A stretch of DNA of 64,000 bases from NCBI RefSeq assembly GCF_020833685.1, contig NZ_JACKZY010000004.1:310001-374000 (forward strand), in the 5' to 3' direction. Both the position numbers and the translations under genes were made by a program. Of this stretch, positions 8,966 through 17,612 are shown in pieces; the first letter of the stretch is position 1, and the number at the start of each line of letters is the position of its first letter. The notes beneath the pieces were generated by a model. It was not told where the DNA came from. It saw only the letters and a list, made by a program, of their open reading frames with translations, and did not search any database. Origin of the DNA: Nitratireductor sp. B36. Its GTDB lineage: Bacteria > Pseudomonadota > Alphaproteobacteria > Rhizobiales > Rhizobiaceae.

Positions 8966-10300
8966 ATGCTTGAAGATATCAGGGCCCACGATCCGAGCCA
9001 CGGCCTGCGGCTCAACACGTTGATCAAACTGCGCTGGCTGGCCATCATTGGCCAGAGTGCAGCGGTGATCGTCGTCGCCTTCGGGCTCGATTTTCCGCTG
9101 CCGGTCGGCCTTTGTTTCGCGCTGATCGCGGCTTCCGCATGGCTCAATGTGCATCTGGCCATTCGCTATTCGGTCGCACACAGGCTGGCGCCTCTGGCAG
9201 CGCTTGGCATTCTCACCTTCGATGCTTTCCAGCTTGCCGGTCTGTTGTACATGACGGGCGGCCTCACAAACCCGTTCTCGCTTCTTATGACAGTGCCTGT
9301 CGTGATCTCGGCGACATCGCTGCCGCTGCGATGGACCGCACTTCTCGGCTCTCTCGTGGTGGCCCTGACCACAGCGCTCGCCGTCTTCCATCGGCCGCTT
9401 CCGTGGTTTCCTGGCACAGAACTGGTGATGCCTCTCGTCTATATCATCGGCGTCTGGATTGCCGTGGTGTCGAGCATCGCCTTCACCGGGGTCTATGCCT
9501 ATCGGGTGGCGAAGGAAGCCCGGCTTCTGGCCAATGCGCTTGCCGCTACAGAACTGGTGCTGCAGCGCGAACAGCACATCTCTGCACTGGATGGTCTGGC
9601 GGCGGCCGCTGCCCACGAGCTCGGCACTCCGCTGGCCACCATCGCCCTTGTGGCGCGTGAGATGGAGCGTGCTCTCGGTAAGGACGAGCGCTTTAGCGAA
9701 GATGTTACCCTGCTGCGCACGCAGAGCGAACGATGCCGTGAGATTCTGCGTCAGCTGACCAGCCTGTCGTCGGAAGGCGAGGCCCATATGGCGCGCCAGC
9801 CCTTTACGTCGCTGATCGAGGAAACAGCCGCCCCGCACCGTGATTTCGGCATCGAAATCCGCCTGGAGCCCGGCGCGACGGAAGGGCCGGAGCCGGTGGG
9901 ACGACGCAACCCGGGCGTCATCTACGGGTTGGGCAATCTGGTGGAAAACGCGGTGGATTTCGCGCGGGAAAGCGTCACCATCCGCTGGCACTGGGACGCG
10001 GACACTGTCGGGCTTCTTGTGGTCGATGACGGCCACGGCTTCCCTGCTGAAATCCTGGATCGGATCGGTGAGCCCTATATGTCGAAGCGCTCGTCCGATG
10101 GCAGCAGTGGTGGCGGGTTGGGACTTGGGCTTTTCATCGCCAAGACTCTCCTTGAGCGTTCCGGCGCCCAGATCCGCTTCGGCAATCTCGCCGAAAAGGG
10201 CAAGGGTGCATTTGCAGAAGTCATCTGGCCGCGCTCGATCTTCGTCGTGCCGGAGGACAATCTGGATTCAGGCGAAAAGAGTCCTAAATTGGAAAGCTGA
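8966..10300 (+). CDS. actS: Redox sensor histidine kinase ActS/RegB/PrrB
   Basis: A 444-aa membrane kinase with six hydrophobic segments (about residues 25-175), an H-box with His217 in AAHELGTPLATI, Cys257 in ERCREIL corresponding to the redox-active cysteine of RegB, and ATPase motifs NLVENAVDFA, DDGHGFP and GGGLGLGLF. It senses aerobic electron flow or quinone state and phosphorylates ActR, which follows. I start at ATG 8966 (MLEDIRAHD) rather than GTG 8936, because homologues begin shortly before the RLNTLIKLRWLA segment. Confidence 0.93.
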   Translation: MLEDIRAHDPSHGLRLNTLIKLRWLAIIGQSAAVIVVAFGLDFPLPVGLCFALIAASAWLNVHLAIRYSVAHRLAPLAALGILTFDAFQLAGLLYMTGGLTNPFSLLMTVPVVISATSLPLRWTALLGSLVVALTTALAVFHRPLPWFPGTELVMPLVYIIGVWIAVVSSIAFTGVYAYRVAKEARLLANALAATELVLQREQHISALDGLAAAAAHELGTPLATIALVAREMERALGKDERFSEDVTLLRTQSERCREILRQLTSLSSEGEAHMARQPFTSLIEETAAPHRDFGIEIRLEPGATEGPEPVGRRNPGVIYGLGNLVENAVDFARESVTIRWHWDADTVGLLVVDDGHGFPAEILDRIGEPYMSKRSSDGSSGGGLGLGLFIAKTLLERSGAQIRFGNLAEKGKGAFAEVIWPRSIFVVPEDNLDSGEKSPKLES

Positions 10301-10335
10301 CAGATTTCGGTTAGAAACATTCCAGGAAAATTAAT

Positions 10336-10920
10336 GTGCTGAACGTGCTGGATATGACAAGCAACACCGTGGAAGACCCGGAAGCGGCCCTGGGTGAAGA
10401 CCGCTCCCTTCTCATCGTCGATGATGACAAACCGTTTTTGACGCGTTTGGCGCGGGCGATGGAGAGCCGTGGCTTCACGGTAGAAACGGCTGAAAGCGTG
10501 GAAGAAGCCATCGCGCGCGCCAAGGCGGCCCCGCCCGCTTTCGCCGTTGTCGACATGCGGCTTGCCGATGGCAATGGTCTGGACGTGGTGGCCACCATCC
10601 GGGAAAAGCGCAAGGATTCCCGTACGATCATCCTTACAGGCTATGGCAATATTGCGACTGCCGTCACTGCGGTAAAGCTCGGTGCGGTCGATTATCTGGC
10701 AAAGCCAGCTGATGCAGACGACATTTACGCGGCGCTCACCCGGCAAGCCGGTGAAAAGGTGGCGCCCCCGGAGAATCCCATGTCCGCCGACCGGGTGCGC
10801 TGGGAGCACATCCAGCGGGTCTATGAAATGTGCGATCGTAATGTTTCGGAAACGGCGCGCAGGTTGAACATGCACCGGCGCACCTTGCAGCGTATTCTTG
10901 CCAAGCGCGCGCCACGCTAG
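10336..10920 (+). CDS. actR: Redox response regulator ActR/RegA/PrrA
   Basis: A 194-aa response regulator: receiver domain with Asp73 (VVDMRLADGNG) and Lys in DYLAKP, then a Fis-type helix-turn-helix whose last 40 residues (EHIQRVYEMCDRNVSETA onward) are almost invariant in RegA/ActR proteins. The GTG at 10336 has an AGGAA ribosome-binding site 7 bases upstream; an ATG at 10354 is the alternative. It pairs with ActS 35 bases upstream and controls energy and redox genes in relatives. Confidence 0.94.
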   Translation: MLNVLDMTSNTVEDPEAALGEDRSLLIVDDDKPFLTRLARAMESRGFTVETAESVEEAIARAKAAPPAFAVVDMRLADGNGLDVVATIREKRKDSRTIILTGYGNIATAVTAVKLGAVDYLAKPADADDIYAALTRQAGEKVAPPENPMSADRVRWEHIQRVYEMCDRNVSETARRLNMHRRTLQRILAKRAPR

Positions 10921-11027
10921 GGCTTCTCGGGCAGATACTGATGCCGGAACCGAGCTGAGCCCGGGATATTGCCTCCAGTAGGCAAGCATGGGTTTATGGA
11001 CAAGTTCCAGAACCAGCGGTAAAACAA

Positions 11028-11051
11028 GAAACAGGTATTTTTTCCTGTTTC
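11028..11051. promoter_or_regulatory. Palindromic operator before S24 regulator
   Basis: GAAACAGG-TATTTTTT-CCTGTTTC has two perfect 8-base arms around an 8-base spacer and ends 15 bases before the ATG at 11067. This position and symmetry suit autorepression by the LexA-like protein encoded next. Confidence 0.65.
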
Positions 11052-11066
11052 CAAGGTCCCGGAAGG

Positions 11067-11723
11067 ATGGGTAGCGTGCTTTCGCACGACAAGGTTTGGG
11101 CAGCCATAGACGCACTGGCTGTGCGTCACTCGCTTTCCGCCTCCGGCTTGGCCCGGAAGGCAGGTCTGGATTCGACTGCCTTCAACAAATCCAAGCGGCT
11201 TTCGGCGGATGGCCGCCCGCGCTGGCCTTCGACAGAATCCCTATCGAAGATCATGGAGGCGACCGGCACCACGATCTGGGAGTTTGTCGCGCTGTTACAG
11301 CACGAGGGCAAACCATCCGAACCCTATGAACAGCCTTCATCCAGCGTTCCCCTGATTGGCTTTGCACAGGCCGGAGCAGGCGGGTTTTTCGACGATGCGG
11401 GTTTTCCGTTGGGAGAAGGTTGGGAGCATGTCGATTTGCCTGGGCCGGCACATGAGGGAGCCTACGCGCTCCAGGTGCAGGGCGAATCCATGATGCCGTT
11501 GTATCGCGACGGCGATACGCTGATCGTGGACCCGACCGCGCGCCTGCGCCGTGGCGATCGCGTGGTGGTCAAGACTGCCGATGGCGAGGTGATGGCAAAG
11601 GTTCTTTTGCGTCAGACGAACCGGCAGGTGGAACTGCTTTCGCTCAATCCGGATCATCCCAATCGCGTTCTGGAAAAATCGCAGATGGAATGGATGGCAC
11701 GCATCATCTGGGCAAGTCAGTGA
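11067..11723 (+). CDS. XRE-HTH / S24 peptidase LexA-like regulator
   Basis: A 218-aa regulator with an N-terminal helix-turn-helix (residues about 8-75, SASGLARKAGLDSTAFNKS) and a C-terminal S24 domain. Ser141 (GESMMP) and Lys178 (EVMAKVLL) are 37 residues apart, as in LexA (Ser119/Lys156), and an Ala-Gly pair at 104-105 lies where a LexA cleavage site would be. It resembles phage CI/LexA-type repressors found as core genes in rhizobia; its targets are unknown. It overlaps the nuclease gene by one base. Confidence 0.8.
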   Translation: MGSVLSHDKVWAAIDALAVRHSLSASGLARKAGLDSTAFNKSKRLSADGRPRWPSTESLSKIMEATGTTIWEFVALLQHEGKPSEPYEQPSSSVPLIGFAQAGAGGFFDDAGFPLGEGWEHVDLPGPAHEGAYALQVQGESMMPLYRDGDTLIVDPTARLRRGDRVVVKTADGEVMAKVLLRQTNRQVELLSLNPDHPNRVLEKSQMEWMARIIWASQ

Positions 11724-12346
11724 TGCGCGGGCCGGTGCGTCGCCGCATTCGGCTTATGGTCGCCGCCGTGATGCTTGCGTCCCTGGGGCTTGGTTCCGCA
11801 GCAGCTCAGGACTCGCGGCAGCCGCGTATCATCGCGCCCGAACTCGTGGCCCCACCCCCAATCGATGCCACCGGATTGAAGCGTACAGAGCCGCGCACAC
11901 CCTTGAGTGAGCTGGGAGCGCCCGCACCTGAACCAAAGCCTCAGGACACGCTTTACTATCGGCCGATCGCAATCGCCGCGGGAATGTTTGAATCCGAGGG
12001 ACACACCATCACCGTTGCCGGCATCCGCGTCATCGCTCCCGATCAGGTCTGTGATGCAACGGATGGCGGCGCTTGGCCCTGTGGCAAGCGTGCCCGTACG
12101 GCGTTTCGGTACTGGTTGCGCGGGCGCGCAGTGGAGTGCCACATTGGGGAGAATGCAGAAGAGGCGGCCGCTGGGGAAGAGAGCGAGAGGCCGATGCGCT
12201 GTTCGCTTGCAGGCTATGATGTCGGGACGTGGCTGGTGGAAAACGGCTGGGCGCTGTCCCAGGCGGAAGGCCCTTACGCGGAAGAGGAAAAGGCGGCCCG
12301 CGATGCCGGCAAGGGCATCTTCAGCGGCGGGCCGTCTGGTTCCTGA
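11723..12346 (+). CDS. Secreted thermonuclease-family (SNase-like) protein
   Basis: A 207-aa protein with a basic N-terminus and hydrophobic signal segment (residues about 8-27, ending GSAAAQD), so exported. The C-terminal half fits the SNase-like fold: ITVAGIRVIAPD, CGKRARTAFRYWLRGRAVEC and WLVENGWALSQAEGPYAEEEKAARDAGKGIF. Typical catalytic arginines of staphylococcal nuclease are not clearly aligned by eye, so nuclease activity is uncertain. The start ATG overlaps the previous TGA. Confidence 0.75.
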   Translation: MRGPVRRRIRLMVAAVMLASLGLGSAAAQDSRQPRIIAPELVAPPPIDATGLKRTEPRTPLSELGAPAPEPKPQDTLYYRPIAIAAGMFESEGHTITVAGIRVIAPDQVCDATDGGAWPCGKRARTAFRYWLRGRAVECHIGENAEEAAAGEESERPMRCSLAGYDVGTWLVENGWALSQAEGPYAEEEKAARDAGKGIFSGGPSGS

Positions 12347-12369
12347 TCTGGCGCTGCGGACGACTTCGC

Positions 12370-14025
12370 CTACAGCCCGCCGTCCAGCGCTGCAGTGATC
12401 AGGGCACGCGTTTCCGCGATCCCGTAAAGTGCTGCGAAGGAGCCGAAGCGCGGGCCTCGTTCCTGACCCAAAAGGACCTGGTAGAGCATCTGGAAGAAAG
12501 CAACCGAAACACCGGGGCCCCCATTCGGACTCTTGCGCTTGTGGTCCTGATAGCGCTCGATGCCGCGGGCCACATCCAGTATGGCGTTCTGGATCGCTTC
12601 GCCGTCGGCATCCGAGGGCAGGGCGGCAAGGGCATCGTTGATCCCGGCCAGTGCTTCTCGTTCGACCTCATCAGGCGCACGGAATGCCTTGGATGGCTTT
12701 ACGAAATCCTCGAAATAGCGCAGCGCGTAGCCGGTAAGGCGGTCGAGCTCGGGATGTGTCTGCGGTGTGACACCGGGCGCATAGCGAGAGATGAAGCCCC
12801 AAAGGACATCCGTATTCTGCGCGTTGGATGCGCTGACGAGATTGAGCAGCAGCGCAAATGGAACAGGGAGTTCTGTGGCCGGCGGATTGCCGTCATGAAT
12901 GTGCCAGACGGGATTGCCGAGCCGGTTCTTCCAGTCCTGACGGTCATAGGCTGACAGGAAGGTGTAATACTCGTCCACCGCGCGCGGGATCACGTCGAAA
13001 TAGAGCTTCTTGGCCGCCTTCGGCTTCTGGAACATGTAGAGCGAAAGGCTCTCGGTCGGCGCATAGGAAAGCCATTCGTCGATGGTCAGACCATTGCCCT
13101 TGGATTTGGAGATCTTCTGACCGTTCTCGTCCAGGAACAGTTCGTAGTTGAAGCCTTCCGGCGGCGCCTTGCCCAGTGCCGTGCAGATCTGCGCCGCCAG
13201 CTTGACGCTGTCGATCAGGTCCTTGCCGGACATTTCATAGTCTACGCCCAGGGCCGCCCAGCGCATCGCCCAGTCGGGCTTCCACTGCAGCTTGCAATGG
13301 CCTCCGGTCACGGGCGTTTCGAAGAGTTCGCCGCTCTCGGGGTCGCGCCAGACAATGCTGCCTGCATCGACCTTTCGCTCCTCAAGTGGGACCTGCATCA
13401 CCACGCCCGTCTTCGGATGGATCGGCAGGAAGGGCGAATAGGTCTGCGCCCGTTCCTCGCGCAGCGAAGGCAGCATGATGTCCATCACCGCGTCGTAGCG
13501 CTCGAGCATGGTGAGGAGCATTTCGTCAAAACGCCCCGAAGCGTAATACTCGGTCGAGGATGCAAACTCGTAGTCGAAGCCAAACTGATCGAGGAAAGCG
13601 CGCAGCCGCGCATTGTTGGCGGCACCGAAGGATGGATATTCGTTCGAAAACGGATCCGGCACCTGAGTCAGTGGCTTGCCCAGGTGGGAGCGCAGCATTT
13701 CCTTGTTGGGCACGTTGTCCGGGACCTTGCGCAGCCCGTCCATGTCGTCGGAAAAGCACAAGATCTTGGTCTTGACCTTGCCCTCGGTAAGCACGCGAAA
13801 CGCGTGCCGCACCATGGAGGTGCGGGCCACCTCTCCGAAGGTGCCGATATGCGGCAGGCCCGAAGGGCCGTAGCCGGTTTCAAACAGGACGGTTTCAGGG
13901 AAGCTGCCGCCTTCGTAGCGTTTGACGATTTTGCGCGCCTCTTCGAAGGGCCATGCTTTGCTCTCGGCTGCGGCCTCCATCACTTCAGGCGTCAATTCAA
14001 GCGCGTCTTGGCTTGCCGTCGTCAT
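12370..14025 (-). CDS. lysK: Class I lysyl-tRNA synthetase
   Basis: A 551-aa class I (archaeal-type) lysyl-tRNA synthetase, the form used by most alphaproteobacteria in place of class II LysS. The HIGH-like motif is seen in [10 protein letters not shown] (about residue 47) and the KMSKS-like motif in KISKSKGN. It charges tRNA-Lys in the cytoplasm. The frame also contains an ATG at 14091, but I choose ATG 14025 ([12 protein letters not shown]) because homologues begin near there. It is divergent from terB. Confidence 0.94.
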   Translation of the reverse strand: MTTASQDALELTPEVMEAAAESKAWPFEEARKIVKRYEGGSFPETVLFETGYGPSGLPHIGTFGEVARTSMVRHAFRVLTEGKVKTKILCFSDDMDGLRKVPDNVPNKEMLRSHLGKPLTQVPDPFSNEYPSFGAANNARLRAFLDQFGFDYEFASSTEYYASGRFDEMLLTMLERYDAVMDIMLPSLREERAQTYSPFLPIHPKTGVVMQVPLEERKVDAGSIVWRDPESGELFETPVTGGHCKLQWKPDWAMRWAALGVDYEMSGKDLIDSVKLAAQICTALGKAPPEGFNYELFLDENGQKISKSKGNGLTIDEWLSYAPTESLSLYMFQKPKAAKKLYFDVIPRAVDEYYTFLSAYDRQDWKNRLGNPVWHIHDGNPPATELPVPFALLLNLVSASNAQNTDVLWGFISRYAPGVTPQTHPELDRLTGYALRYFEDFVKPSKAFRAPDEVEREALAGINDALAALPSDADGEAIQNAILDVARGIERYQDHKRKSPNGGPGVSVAFFQMLYQVLLGQERGPRFGSFAALYGIAETRALITAALDGGL

Positions 14026-14171
14026 GTCGCTTTCCAGGGTTCGGGTTTCATCAAAAGCAATGCCTGTAAGGCGGCTCAGGCGGTGCGTCAATCGAAGCGG
14101 CGATTTTTCATTGCGACATGACGCCCGGCTACCTACCTTCAGGCTCCATTGTTTTGCCAGCGGAGATTGAT

Positions 14172-14585
14172 ATGGCCGAGCCGACCGCCCAGGAAGCCCT
14201 GATCTATTTGATGGTTGTCATGTCGGCCGCTGACCGAGACATGACCGATGCGGAGCTGGCGATTATCGGAGACACGATTCGCTCCTGGCCGGTATTCAGG
14301 GATTTTGATGACAACCGCATTATCGAAGTGGCGCGCCAGTGTCAGCAGATACTTCAGGAAGACAGCGGGCTCGAGCGTATCCTGAATGCGGTTCGCGACA
14401 CCGTGCCGGCGAAACTGCACGACACGGCTTATGCGCTGGCGGTCGAGGTCGCGGCTGCCGACATGCATGTGGAGCCAGAAGAAAAGCGCATGCTCCACAT
14501 CGTGCGCAGCCGGCTGCATCTGGAGCCGCTCGTGGCCGCCGCCATCGAACGAACGGTTCAGGCCCGCAAACGGGTACTTGCCTGA
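14172..14585 (+). CDS. TerB-family protein
   Basis: A 137-aa all-alpha protein of the TerB (tellurite resistance B) family. It shows [21 protein letters not shown] near the start and [21 protein letters not shown], two acidic TerB repeats that bind a metal in known members. The ATG at 14172 follows a GGAG ribosome-binding site; an upstream ATG at 14118 is less likely. No other ter genes are near, so a role in tellurite resistance should not be assumed. Confidence 0.8.
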   Translation: MAEPTAQEALIYLMVVMSAADRDMTDAELAIIGDTIRSWPVFRDFDDNRIIEVARQCQQILQEDSGLERILNAVRDTVPAKLHDTAYALAVEVAAADMHVEPEEKRMLHIVRSRLHLEPLVAAAIERTVQARKRVLA

Positions 14586-14646
14586 CGTGATGCCCACTCA
14601 AGCGCATGTGACTGGCGTTTGATCGGCATTGCGGAATAATGGCGCC

Positions 14647-15474
14647 ATGACCTCGTTTCTGTTCTCCGAAGCAGCAATCCGTCTTTTCGCTTTCATCGGC
14701 ATATTCGCGGCCATGGGGCTTTACGAGTTGTGGTCGCCACGTCTGGAACGGCCGGAAATGACAGGCGCGCTGAAATCGCGCCGGTGGTTTGCCAACCTCT
14801 CCATGGTTCTCATCTCTTCGGTGATGCTAAGGGTGGTTTTCCCGGCGGCAGCCGTGGGCGCTGCGCTTTGGGCGGAAACCCGCGGCATGGGGCTCTTCCA
14901 CGGCATTGTGGCCATCGATCCGCTTCTCGCGGGACTGATCTCGTTTGTCGTGCTGGATTTTGCGGTCTGGCTCGAACATGTGGCAAGTCACAAAATTCCT
15001 GTTTTGTGGCGTATTCACCGCATGCATCATGCCGACAATGGTTTTGACGTGACCACAGGTCTGCGTTTCCATCCGCTCGAAATCCTTCTGTCGATGGTAT
15101 GGAAGGCGATCATTGTGGTTCTTCTTGGCGCGCCAGTTCTCTCCGTTCTGTTGTTCGAAATCGTCCTGAATGGCATGTCGATGTTCAACCACTCGAACGT
15201 GAAGCTTCCGCTCAGGCTTGATCGCCTTGTCCGGAGGTTTGTGGTGACCCCGGATATGCATCGGGTCCATCATTCTACGATAAGGCAGGAGACGGATTCC
15301 AATTACGGTTTCAATTTCCCGTTTTGGGACCGCTTGTTTGGCACCTACATCGCCCAACCGAAGCGGGGCCATGAAGGCATGGATATCGGGCTCTCCGCCT
15401 ATCGTGGTGCCTTTACCGCGACCCTTGTCTGGATGCTTGCGCTGCCATTCCGCTCATTGGGTCGGGGTCAGTAG
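14647..15474 (+). CDS. Sterol desaturase / fatty acid hydroxylase family protein
   Basis: A 275-aa membrane protein with four or so hydrophobic segments and the eight-histidine di-iron motifs of the family: HVASH (about residue 112), HRMHH (about 125) and HRVHHS (about 200), plus conserved HPLE. The substrate (sterol, hopanoid, carotenoid or fatty acid) cannot be told from sequence. Its last 7 bases overlap the end of the convergent binding-protein gene. Confidence 0.85.
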   Translation: MTSFLFSEAAIRLFAFIGIFAAMGLYELWSPRLERPEMTGALKSRRWFANLSMVLISSVMLRVVFPAAAVGAALWAETRGMGLFHGIVAIDPLLAGLISFVVLDFAVWLEHVASHKIPVLWRIHRMHHADNGFDVTTGLRFHPLEILLSMVWKAIIVVLLGAPVLSVLLFEIVLNGMSMFNHSNVKLPLRLDRLVRRFVVTPDMHRVHHSTIRQETDSNYGFNFPFWDRLFGTYIAQPKRGHEGMDIGLSAYRGAFTATLVWMLALPFRSLGRGQ

Positions 15475-16310
15475 AAACCAACAGGAAAATAGCGCAGATA
15501 GATATCGGTGAAACGACCGCTCGCATTGATGCTGTGGAGGGCGAAATCAATGGCTTGCGCAAGTTGAGGCATATCGCGTGGTACGGCGATCGCCAGACCC
15601 TGCCCCAAATATTCGGGCGCGAGATACGGTCCACCCGCAAAAGTGCAGCAATTTTCGGAATTCTGGCCCGCGAGCCAGAAACTCAGTTTTACCCCATCGC
15701 CGAAGACGGCATCGATACGGCCCGATTTCAAATCGTCGAACAGCCAGCCGGTCCGGCTGTAAACGACACTCTGCGCCTCTGGAAAGAGATCGCGCAACAG
15801 CATTTCGTGAGCGCTGGCGCCGAGAACACCAACCCGTTTGCCGGCGATGGCCGTGTGAAGCGGTTCAGTCAGTTTCTCTCCGCGTCGCGTGACAAGCCGT
15901 GCAGGAAAGCGCAGATAAGGGCGTGAAAACAGGTAGCGCTCTCGATTTTCGGCTGTGATCGCCATCCCCGCGATAATCGCTTCGCCCTGTCTGTTCTCGA
16001 GGGCTGTATCGAGCTCATCCCAGGGTAGAGCCTGGACCTGGCAACGCTCCATGATCTCAAGCTCGGCGCAAATCTCCCGCGCGAGATCGACATGAAGCCC
16101 GCTGAGACGGTTTTCAGCGTCCAGATAGTTGAAGGGGAAAAAATCGACTGTGGTCAGGAAGCGCAGCCTCGCCAAGGCAGAAAGGTCCGGCCTTGATTGC
16201 CGTTGCTTGGGCTCCCAAAAACCCGGAGGAGCGGCGTCCTCTGCTGAAGTGGTCTGCGTCGGATACAAGAAGAATAAGGCAAGCGCGAGCTGAAGAACGA
16301 ATAGTTTCAT
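15468..16310 (-). CDS. Periplasmic solute-binding protein, family 3
   Basis: A 280-aa exported protein: signal peptide MKLFVLQLALALFFLYP (start chosen at ATG 16310 because the upstream part of the frame would bury it), then an SBP_bac_3 fold with LRFLTTVDFFPFNYLDAENR, GLHVDLAREICAEL and DAVFGDGVKLSFWLAGQ. Such proteins bind amino acids or similar solutes. There is no permease or ATPase beside it, so it may act as an orphan binding protein or sensor partner. It is divergent from the LuxR regulator. Confidence 0.8.
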   Translation of the reverse strand: MKLFVLQLALALFFLYPTQTTSAEDAAPPGFWEPKQRQSRPDLSALARLRFLTTVDFFPFNYLDAENRLSGLHVDLAREICAELEIMERCQVQALPWDELDTALENRQGEAIIAGMAITAENRERYLFSRPYLRFPARLVTRRGEKLTEPLHTAIAGKRVGVLGASAHEMLLRDLFPEAQSVVYSRTGWLFDDLKSGRIDAVFGDGVKLSFWLAGQNSENCCTFAGGPYLAPEYLGQGLAIAVPRDMPQLAQAIDFALHSINASGRFTDIYLRYFPVGFY

Positions 16311-16348
16311 TTCCTTTACCGTATAGCCGGCAAATATGTTGAAAGTTT

Positions 16349-16360
16349 TTTGCGCGCAAA
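16349..16360. promoter_or_regulatory. Perfect 12-base palindrome in divergent promoter region
   Basis: TTTGCGCGCAAA lies between the binding-protein gene and the LuxR gene (39 bases before the former). It could be an operator for the LuxR protein, but it is shorter than a usual lux box (18-20 bases). Confidence 0.35.
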
Positions 16361-16476
16361 GTTTTGTGGGCCGCTCTTTAACATCGTTATATTCTTCCTT
16401 CACAGCGGTATATAGTCGTCAAATGACGCGTGAAAATTCTGCGCGGGGGACGGTAAGACGGCGGGGACGAATACAT

Positions 16477-17367
16477 ATGTTCGATTTTGGAAGGACACGG
16501 GCCTTTGTTCAACAAATTCAGAAAGCCCGCAGCCCGTTGGCCATTTGCAATACACTCATCTCGTTTACGGAAAACTACGGTCTTCATGCTGTTTGCGCGG
16601 GCACACTTCCCGCGAAGGGGAGTACAGCTGGCGATCAGGTCGGGCACATCGTGCTCAGCAGTTGGCCGGCGGAATGGATCGACCGCTATGTTTCGTGCAA
16701 CTACATCTTTCATGATCCGATCGTAGACCATGCGCGTCAAAGCGGAAATGCCATTTTGTGGCGTGATATTCTGAAGAAGCATGATGCCTCCCGCAAAACC
16801 TCGAAATTCTTGAGCGAGGCGCGGGAGTTCAAGCTTGCTGATGGCATCGCCATGTCATTCACCACGCTGGAGGGAACGCAGGTCGTCATGTCCTTTGGCG
16901 GCGAGCAGGTGGAGCTGTCGCCGAGTGAGATGCAGATGCTCTCATTCGCCTCTTCCTACGCGATCGGCCACGCGCTGAGTTTACGTGGCAAGGATCGTTT
17001 CGCCGAACTGGAAAGGTTGGAGAAAGAGTGCCTGCAATTGGCGATCCGTGGCCGATCAGTCACGGAAATTGCCGAGCGGCTCGGCGTGACCGAAGATGAG
17101 GTGAGCGACAAGATCCGGCGTGCGAGGCAGAAGATCGGACCTGGACATGCACTGTATCGGCAAGGGGGAGCGCCGCGCCTGACGCCGCGCGAGAAGGAAT
17201 GCCTTCAATGGGCGGCATTTGGAAAATCCGAATGGGAGGTCTCTCAGATACTTGGCATCTCAGAGCATACGGCGGAAAAGCATCTGCTCAATGCCAAGAC
17301 GAAACTTGGGGCTTCAAATCGAGTTCATGCAGTTGCAGAGGCTATACGATGCGGCGTTCTGGACTGA
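16477..17367 (+). CDS. LuxR-family regulator with AHL-binding domain and two tandem HTH domains
   Basis: A 296-aa quorum-sensing type regulator. The N-terminal domain keeps all six acyl-homoserine-lactone pocket residues of TraR with a constant offset of 10: Trp67, Tyr71, Asp80, Pro81, Trp95 and Gly123. It is followed by two LuxR-type helix-turn-helix units, residues about 178-221 and 235-295. Both contain EKECLQ and align without gaps at an offset of 57 residues, so the second looks like a tandem duplicate; usual family members have one. No luxI is nearby. ATG 16477 follows a GGGG-rich site; ATG 16423 is an alternative start. Confidence 0.88.
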   Translation: MFDFGRTRAFVQQIQKARSPLAICNTLISFTENYGLHAVCAGTLPAKGSTAGDQVGHIVLSSWPAEWIDRYVSCNYIFHDPIVDHARQSGNAILWRDILKKHDASRKTSKFLSEAREFKLADGIAMSFTTLEGTQVVMSFGGEQVELSPSEMQMLSFASSYAIGHALSLRGKDRFAELERLEKECLQLAIRGRSVTEIAERLGVTEDEVSDKIRRARQKIGPGHALYRQGGAPRLTPREKECLQWAAFGKSEWEVSQILGISEHTAEKHLLNAKTKLGASNRVHAVAEAIRCGVLD

Positions 17368-17472
17368 AGTCGAACTTCAGGCGAGATCTCCTTCTTTATA
17401 TATTCTTACATAAGTTGCGAAAAATAAGGTATTGTGATGCTATAGTTGAAATCTAGCGGGGAGTTGGGGGTT

Positions 17473-17598
17473 ATGGGGCGTAATTTCCTACTGGTGCGTG
17501 AGATGTCGTATGGCAGCTTCCGGAATGGTGCGCGAGCTGCTGTCGGCAGAACAGATTTTAGCGAAAACAGTGCTTTGAACCACAGGTCGGTCGTTTGA
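17473..17598 (+). CDS. Possible small protein or leader peptide, 41 aa
   Basis: A short frame starting at ATG 17473, about 10 bases after a GGGGAG site, and ending 14 bases before the glycosyltransferase gene. The product is basic (MGRNFLLVREMSYGSF at the start) with no domain I recognise. A weak promoter (TTGCGA near 17415 and TGCTATA about 17 bases further) lies upstream. It could be a translated leader of the next gene or chance. Confidence 0.3.
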   Translation: MGRNFLLVREMSYGSFRNGARAAVGRTDFSENSALNHRSVV

Positions 17599-17612
17599 TG
17601 GGATGATCGGTC

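Noticed and set aside
16310-17612. A luxI-type autoinducer synthase near the LuxR gene
   Set aside because: No frame in the surrounding sequence has the size or motifs of LuxI.
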